Shown: positions 58,400-64,000 of the stretch, piece by piece
Layout of the letters: each line of letters begins with the position of its first letter
Numbering within the stretch: the first letter of the stretch is position 1
Source: Adiantum capillus-veneris
Lineage: Eukaryota > Streptophyta > Polypodiopsida > Polypodiales > Pteridaceae
Assembly: GCA_014529385.2 (NCBI GenBank)
Contig: CM043967.1
Coordinates: 135,107,182-135,171,181 of the forward strand
DNA length: 64,000 nt
Direction of reading: 5' to 3'
Position numbers and translations under genes: made by a program
Notes under the pieces: generated by a model
Told to the model about the DNA's origin: nothing
Database searches by the model: none
What the model saw: the letters and a program-made list of their open reading frames with translations, nothing else

Positions 58400-59258
58400 A
58401 GCACGATTAATTTGTCAAACCATGGGATGAAGCTGACTCTACTAGTGCATAGAGGCTACAAGAGGGAATCTCTCGAAAACAACTAACAACTCACATCGAA
58501 CTCAAGCTACCCTCAAGTGACTGAAATCACCAAAAGCCACTTGCTCATCGGCAAACAAATCACATCCGTTACAACATCAAATGACATCCAAACATAACGA
58601 AACTTCTAGGACATGTTTATAAGACCTAAGCACACATGCTTATGGTTTCAAAGCCCACTTTAGGTCAAGTTTCAAAATAGCCATATTAACAGAAGTGGAT
58701 TTTTGAACAAGTTGTTTTCAACCCAGAATGCATCTAAATGCTTATCAATGATGCCCCAATACCCCACCTATGCTTAGTTTTTTATTTGAAAGTGTAAATT
58801 CCTAGTTATGATGAAATTAGGCCGTGGGTCGGCGACGCAAAAGCTACAAAATACTGTGAATTGCTTACATCAATGTGTAGAGCTCTTACTTGCGGTTGCA
58901 ATGCAACAAACGCGACTACAATGTGACAACCGGGGAGGGAGTAGGAAGCGTGACAAGGAGAGGAGTGAGCGCCATTAGCTCACGCTGTGTATTTCTTATC
59001 CAAAACTTGTAAAAAACTTACAAAATTGGCTTTTATACCTTAGCCAAGGTTTTTGGGTGGTCAAAACTAATAATCTGGAGGTCTACCAAAGCTGGGAAAT
59101 GACTGGCTGATACAATTTGGAAGCTTGTAGCCTCGGCTCATTAATTACAGAGTTTATCCGAGAAATTAGCAGATACAATATTTCCAATTTATCAAAATAA
59201 TAAATGTTTTACAAAGAGAACTTCAAAAAATGGTGTCCGTGTTAGCTTGCTACTAACA
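58400..59258 (-). repeat. probable 3' LTR of a minus-strand element; left border unknown
   Basis: The right border is set by TGTTAGTAGCAAGC on the minus strand, preceded by a purine-rich tract. The left border is not found, so 58400 is only a limit. Its partner should lie beyond the window at right. Confidence 0.45.
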
Positions 59259-59275
59259 TTCCCCTCCTCCTCGCC
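59259..59275 (-). other. candidate polypurine tract
   Basis: The minus strand reads GGCGAGGAGGAGGGGAA directly before TGTTAG. This is the composition and place expected for a polypurine tract. Confidence 0.6.
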
Positions 59276-59392
59276 TGTGTCGTCCCTTGACACAGCTTTA
59301 TGGACTGAAACAGTCTTCGGGTTGACGGCTGGCGAGTCTTTAAGCACCTCCAGTGCCTTCTAGTATCTGATTTTTCTTTCTTTGTCTGGCAC

Positions 59393-62300
59393 TTACAGAA
59401 ATTGCATGGTCACTCTGTTCTTCATCTCCACCGTTGAGTAGCCTACAAATCTAGATGTGAGGTTGCTGATCACTGGTGCAAAGATCTTCAATCGCCAAGT
59501 GAAGAATCCAGTGTAGAAAGCTTCCTCCAATGCCAACATATTGCTTGATGGTAAAAACATACATCTGACATAGAAGCCATAAAGTACTTCTTCGGAAGGC
59601 TGACTGCTTAGATCATAGCATAACCCTTGATTTCCATCGAGGAATGACATCCACGGGGCTCCTGCTTACTCAGGCTCATTAAAAACTTGGATGCATGTGA
59701 GAAACATTCTGCAAATTTAAAATAGCATTGTGTCGGAGAGATCCGATAGACTCTTGAAGAAATACATGGCACTCGTTAGGGTTTTCAACATGTATTCCTT
59801 TGTTGCTTGTCCTCTCTCTGGAGCTGGTAGTCTAGGGTAAATCAGCCAGGTTGGATGCTTCTTCGTCAGTGCCTCATGTCCTTACTCTGGGTACATGACA
59901 AAATGTGGGATCTCTTTGTAGGGCTGCAGGTGCTCTTGTGAATAGAATCAAATACCGTGGATTCTTGGTCAACCAGCTTAACCTCCACTTTGGGTGGTCT
60001 TTATCTGTGCCATCTTCTTGCATGTCTTTGTACAGCCTCTCTTTTACCTGTAGTAATTCCACTTTGATGAGAGGGTATGGCAGCGATTGCTGATGCCATT
60101 GCACATTGGTATGATTGGGAGTGAGTTGAGTGACGTTGACAGAGTGTAGAACTCTCAACTCCCAATCCATTGCGGCTTTCCACTGCTCATCCACCTCTTG
60201 GGTGATCTTCTCTTTCAGTGCATCTTCTTCAGCTTTTGACAGCTGGACCATAGGCACTATGTCTGCATCTGTGATGTTAATCTAAAAATCCTCTTCACCA
60301 CTCGGCTCTGTTGGGGACTGTGTTTCCAACTCAGTAAATGAGACCGAGGGTATGTCTATATGCAGCGGCTCTGAAGTGCCTGCCTCTTCCTGCGTATCCG
60401 ATTTTCCATCTCTGAGGAGTTGGTTAACTCTCTTGAGCTCTGCTATTTCTTTCAGGAGCTCTTCTTCTCTCTAGATCCGCATCAATGCCATGTCCCTACG
60501 CTGTGATTGTTTTAGCTTTAACTCTAACTCAAGGTCCTTGTTCTTCTTTTCTAGTGCCTTGTAAACTTCACCAGTCCCTTTGATCGAGGCCACGGCTGGA
60601 TTTTCTCTTATTTTCCGTAAGAAGATTGCCTGATCATTGATTCGCTTTTCAGAGTACTGTAACAAGGCATTTGCAATATCCAATTGCACTTGAATTTTCT
60701 GAGCTGATAGGGATGTCATAAGAAGTTCATTCGTAACTTCTGTCAGCTGCTCGTCTTTCTCCTTGCAAGCATCGGATAACTTGGTGAGCAGATCACCTAG
60801 CTTCTCCATTTTTTTTGTTGTCTATCTCTAGCTAGATGATACTGTTCAGCTTCTGTTTTCATCTCTTGCAGTATTCTCTAAAGATCGGTGATGACAGTCA
60901 TCTTGTCTTCTAACTCTACTTGGAGAGCGTCAATCACCATCTCAAGCTCTTTGGCCTTTGTGCTGCGGCTAAGTGCTGCTGAACGGAGTTTCTCCATCAT
61001 GTCTTGCATCTGCCTTGCATATTTGTTTACGTGCAGTATAACCTCGTCATTTGACTGCCAATCCTTCTGTCTTGCCAGCTAAGTGGATGCGCCTACAGCC
61101 TCATGTGTGTCTTTTTGTTGCGTCGTAGCTGTTGTTTCTTCTTGCGTGGAGGTAGAGGGTTGGTCTTTTTCTTTGTCATCCTGAGGCCTTGTTGCTCGTT
61201 GGTTTTCGGCTGAGTGGAAGTAGAGGGTGATGGCCCAGACTGTGTAGTCTCTTTGGGTTCAGGGATCACTTCCTTCTTTGGTTCCAGTTCTTGCTGTTGT
61301 TGCTGCTCTTGTGTAGCAGTGGCCTCTTGTGTAGATTCACTTGCCTTTTTCTCTTCAGGCTTTTGAGTAGCTTCGGTGGATTTCTCTTGTTCTGGCTTTG
61401 CTTCTTTGTCTTTTTGCTTCTCGTGCTGGTCAGCCTCTTGTGCGGATTCTGTTTCTTTGGTGGACTCAGAATCTTTGGCTTTCTCATTCTTAGGTGATGG
61501 TGGTGGGCTTGGCATGGGATGGTTGTGCTATTCTATAGGCGGTGAGGTGGGTCTGGGAGACGCATAACCTTGCTCTTGTCCTTCCTCTCTGGCCGTTTCC
61601 TCGGCTTGTATTTGTTGCTCCGTCTCTTTGGCTTTTTTGGCAGCTTCTTCGACTTCCTTCAGCTTTAGGGCCTCTGCTTCTTGGTACATTTTTTCCAAAG
61701 ATTGAGTGGGGTCTTTAGCTTCCTTTCTTGTGTGATGCTTCATTCTTGGGCCTTTAAGTCCACTTGGCACCCATTTCTCTGGGTCCTTCCCTTGTGCTTG
61801 TCTACTACACTGGTAGGCCTGTTTCTCTCTTTCAAAGCGAGCTTGTTTTTGTGCGGGCTCTTCTTGGTGGGCAGCCACAACTTTTCTTTTCATTTCTTCT
61901 CTCCGAGCTCTCTTTTCCTCATTATTAGAGCTCTCGCTGCTATGCCTTTCATGCGAGCTGTCAGCTGATTATTCATCGAATTTATAAGATCTTCTTCCTG
62001 ACCTTGTAGCTCTTCGAGACGGTTGTGCTGCCGATATCCAGGTGTTTTTTGCACCCAAGTAAGTGATTTTTCCTTCTTTCTTGCTGCCCTTCAAGGTGGT
62101 CAGTATATATTGCATGTGGTCCACTGGTTTCCTGGTTGTTGACTTTAGAACTTGGGTAAATGTGGTGGCAACCACGTGATTTGGCGTGGTGTACCTTGGT
62201 GGCCTTTTTGCCAAGAAGTGAAAGTGCTGATGGTACAATATGGCTAGCTCTTCCACCTGTTTGTGAATCAAATCTGCGAAGGTAGCCGCGACTGTCTCTT

Positions 62301-62931
62301 TGGTAAAGGTTCCTGCTGTTTTCCTGTCTCTTGCTCTCATGGTCATTCCTTTTGTGGGTAGTCTGAGTGCCTAAGCCACTATATCTTTAGTGATGACCAC
62401 TTCAACCTTGTTTCCCTGAGTGTCAGATATCTGTGCGGTTCCCTCTTCTTTAACTGTGGATAGAAGCTCGTAAGCTTTCTGAAAATCCACTCTGCAAGGC
62501 TCCTGTTCATAGAAGTCTCTGGGTCCAAGCGTGCGGTTGGCTTCTTTGGTCTTTGGCTTCACGGAAACCTCATTTACTTCCTTAGGTAAGGTTGCAACTC
62601 CACTTGATGCCCCTCTTCACTCTTGAATCTGCCGGTGAAGACTGTAGTGTGATGTTCTTCTACTTGTTCTTTAGAGAGATATGTTGCGTTAGCTGCTTTG
62701 ACTGAATCAGGGTCTAGTTGATATGCGGGCAGTTCTTGCAACTTCTCCTTTTGATTGAGTTTCTTCTTGGCCCTCTCTGCTGCTTGCATGGCTCCTGTCC
62801 AGTGAATAGAGTGCAAAGTTAGCATAATTATCGGAATTTGCTCTGAAATGTCCTTTAGTCTGAAATGCTGACAATTTTCGTCCTATTTGCTTCAAATCAA
62901 TTTTTGAACAAGCATAGATGCATAAAAACAT
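59393..62931 (-). pseudogene. long charged coiled-coil coding region of unknown function in a putative LTR element
   Basis: Minus-strand frames follow each other with few interruptions. From the 5' side: 62574-62931 (YQLDPDSVKAANATYLSKEQ and VFTGRFKSEEGHQVELQPYL); 62371-62562 (KAYELLSTVKEEGTAQISDT, VVITKDIVA); 61969-62346 (FADLIHKQVEELAILYHQHF, KPVDHMQYILTTLKG); 61528-61893 (Lys/Glu-rich coiled coil); 61093-61515 (Glu/Lys/Gln/Pro/Ser/Thr low complexity); 60471-60809 (coiled coil); 59874-60257; and 59393-59650. I recognise no known family. Single stops between consecutive pieces suggest one former protein of over 1,000 residues. It ends 118 bp before the polypurine tract, where pol normally ends, but no gag, RT or integrase is seen. 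Confidence 0.55.
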
Positions 62932-62976
62932 GCAAGGAACAAAACTGTGAAGTCAAAACAAATTTTTGGAACCAAA

Positions 62977-62998
62977 GTAAATAATCATGATTATTTAC
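62977..62998. repeat. perfect 22-bp palindrome
   Basis: GTAAATAATCATGATTATTT plus AC; every base pairs with its mirror. First of three related palindromes. Confidence 0.95.
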
Positions 62999-63270
62999 AA
63001 CTCAGCAAATTTTTCAACTTTTTGCAAACTTGGCTTCATAGGCTTGAAGTATATACCAAATACATGCTCAGAGTGAAATTTGAGCTCATTTGGATGCATA
63101 GGGTGAAAATGGTACCAGATTTTGGCTTTAGGTCTCTAAAACAGTAGATATAAAGGAAATTTGAGATTTTGAGCTCCAAATTGGTTCAAAGTTGGCTAGT
63201 GGGCTTAACACATCATGTACTTTGGATGTATGATGGCAAAATATCCAAACTTCTCAATTTTGGCTAGAAA

Positions 63271-63290
63271 GTAAATAATCGTGATTATTA
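63271..63290. repeat. related palindrome, second copy
   Basis: GTAAATAATCGTGATTATTA, a near-palindrome with the same outer half-sites, 294 bp after the first. Confidence 0.85.
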
Positions 63291-63547
63291 ATTTTTCTTT
63301 CAAATTTAACATTTTTTGGTACAAACTGGTACTAGGCATTGTATAGATCCTGTACATGAGATATTAGGTGATTTGGATCAAGAAATGTTGTCTATAACCC
63401 AAAAATTGGTTTGCAAAGCCTTCTTTGCGTTTTTTGACAATTTTCCAAGTAATGGGTGGTCATTTTGGCTCATACTTGATTTTGGCATATAATAGGTGTG
63501 TACACATGATAGGTGAGGTGAGGTGTCAATTTCCAAGCAAAAATGGT

Positions 63548-63565
63548 GTAATCGCGATTATTTAC
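63548..63565. repeat. related palindrome, third copy
   Basis: GTAATCGCGATTATTTAC, with a perfect TAATCGCGATTA core, 277 bp after the second. Confidence 0.85.
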
Positions 63566-63698
63566 AACAGTGACAAATTCTTTGCAAAGCTTACAAATTT
63601 TGACCTAAACATATTCCATACACCTAAAACAAGTCCTAAATTGAATTTGGTCAGGTTTGGTCATGTCGGCATCACTTTGTGCTTTATCGACTCTGAAA

Positions 63699-63971
63699 TC
63701 ACCGTTTTTTGTGACTACAGTGCCTGTTGGGTTGGTCGGTCAACTTTGAGGCTTTGGACTTGTCCGCAACATAGTCGTGAAGCAGCTTCTCCAATTCTGA
63801 CTCATTTGAAGTCAGTTTGACCCTGTATATCGAATTTGACGCTTTGTAACCTTCGAGCCGTTTTCTGCTTTTCGAGGGCTTTGCTTGATGGATTTTACCA
63901 AACTTATCATATACATTGTATATGGACCCCATAAGCAAGCCCTCTGTGGAGTCATATCGGAATTTTGGCAT
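63699..63971 (-). CDS. unrecognised open frame at the window edge
   Basis: 90 codons from ATG 63971 (MPKFRYDSTEGLLMGSIYNV), basic, with a C-terminal charged part. It might be the first part of the coding region that continues at 62931 on the same strand, or a separate exon, or chance. No family is recognised and the 5' context lies outside the window. Confidence 0.25.
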   Translation of the reverse strand: MPKFRYDSTEGLLMGSIYNVYDKFGKIHQAKPSKSRKRLEGYKASNSIYRVKLTSNESELEKLLHDYVADKSKASKLTDQPNRHCSHKKR

Positions 63972-64000
63972 TTGCCAAAAACCTAGCTTTTCTACTGGGG

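Overview
This looks like nuclear DNA from a land plant with a large, retrotransposon-rich genome. The evidence is plant-type LTR elements primed by initiator-Met-like primer sites, a chromodomain Ty3/gypsy element, an L1-like LINE, small inverted-repeat DNA transposons, a tRNA-derived SINE and very long GA/CT microsatellites. A fern or another large-genome non-model plant is my guess; nothing in the window fixes the taxon. Only one intact host gene is recognisable: an intronless TIM23 (mitochondrial inner-membrane import channel) at 30094-30657 on the minus strand.

Layout. 1-13 kb is AT-rich, non-coding DNA with an eroded gypsy RT remnant, microsatellites, short tandem duplications and a hAT-like inverted-repeat element (7766-8470) with a perfect 8-bp target duplication. 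13277-24899 is an old minus-strand chromovirus (Gypsy-1), split by a young minus-strand Copia element (16107-21328, target duplication ACCAA). 24982-28092 is a 5'-truncated LINE lying between two (TC)n tracts. 28-31.5 kb holds a second, 161-bp member of the hAT-like family, TIM23, a MITE and a SINE.

31.6-47.3 kb is a three-level nest. A PRP22/DHX8 RNA-helicase pseudogene is cut in two by a gypsy element (Gypsy-2, 32321-47076, target duplication TTAAG). Gypsy-2 is itself interrupted by a 5.7-kb LTR element with no recognisable genes (34967-40693, target duplication GTCTG), and its 5' LTR carries a 246-bp MITE. The other LTR keeps the empty site for that MITE.

47.3-49.1 kb joins a copia-like LTR and primer site to a third copy of the Gypsy-2 LTR. 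49.6-53 kb is the gag-protease half of another gypsy lineage (Gypsy-3), with a zinc-knuckle reading frame ahead of gag. 53-55.7 kb is extreme simple-sequence DNA. 55.7-58 kb holds two gypsy fragments. 59.26-64 kb appears to be the 3' part of a further minus-strand LTR element carrying a long charged coiled-coil coding region of unknown function, followed by three spaced AT-rich palindromes.

Most coding similarity is transposon pol or gag broken by stops and frameshifts. The order of insertion can be read directly from target duplications and interruptions.
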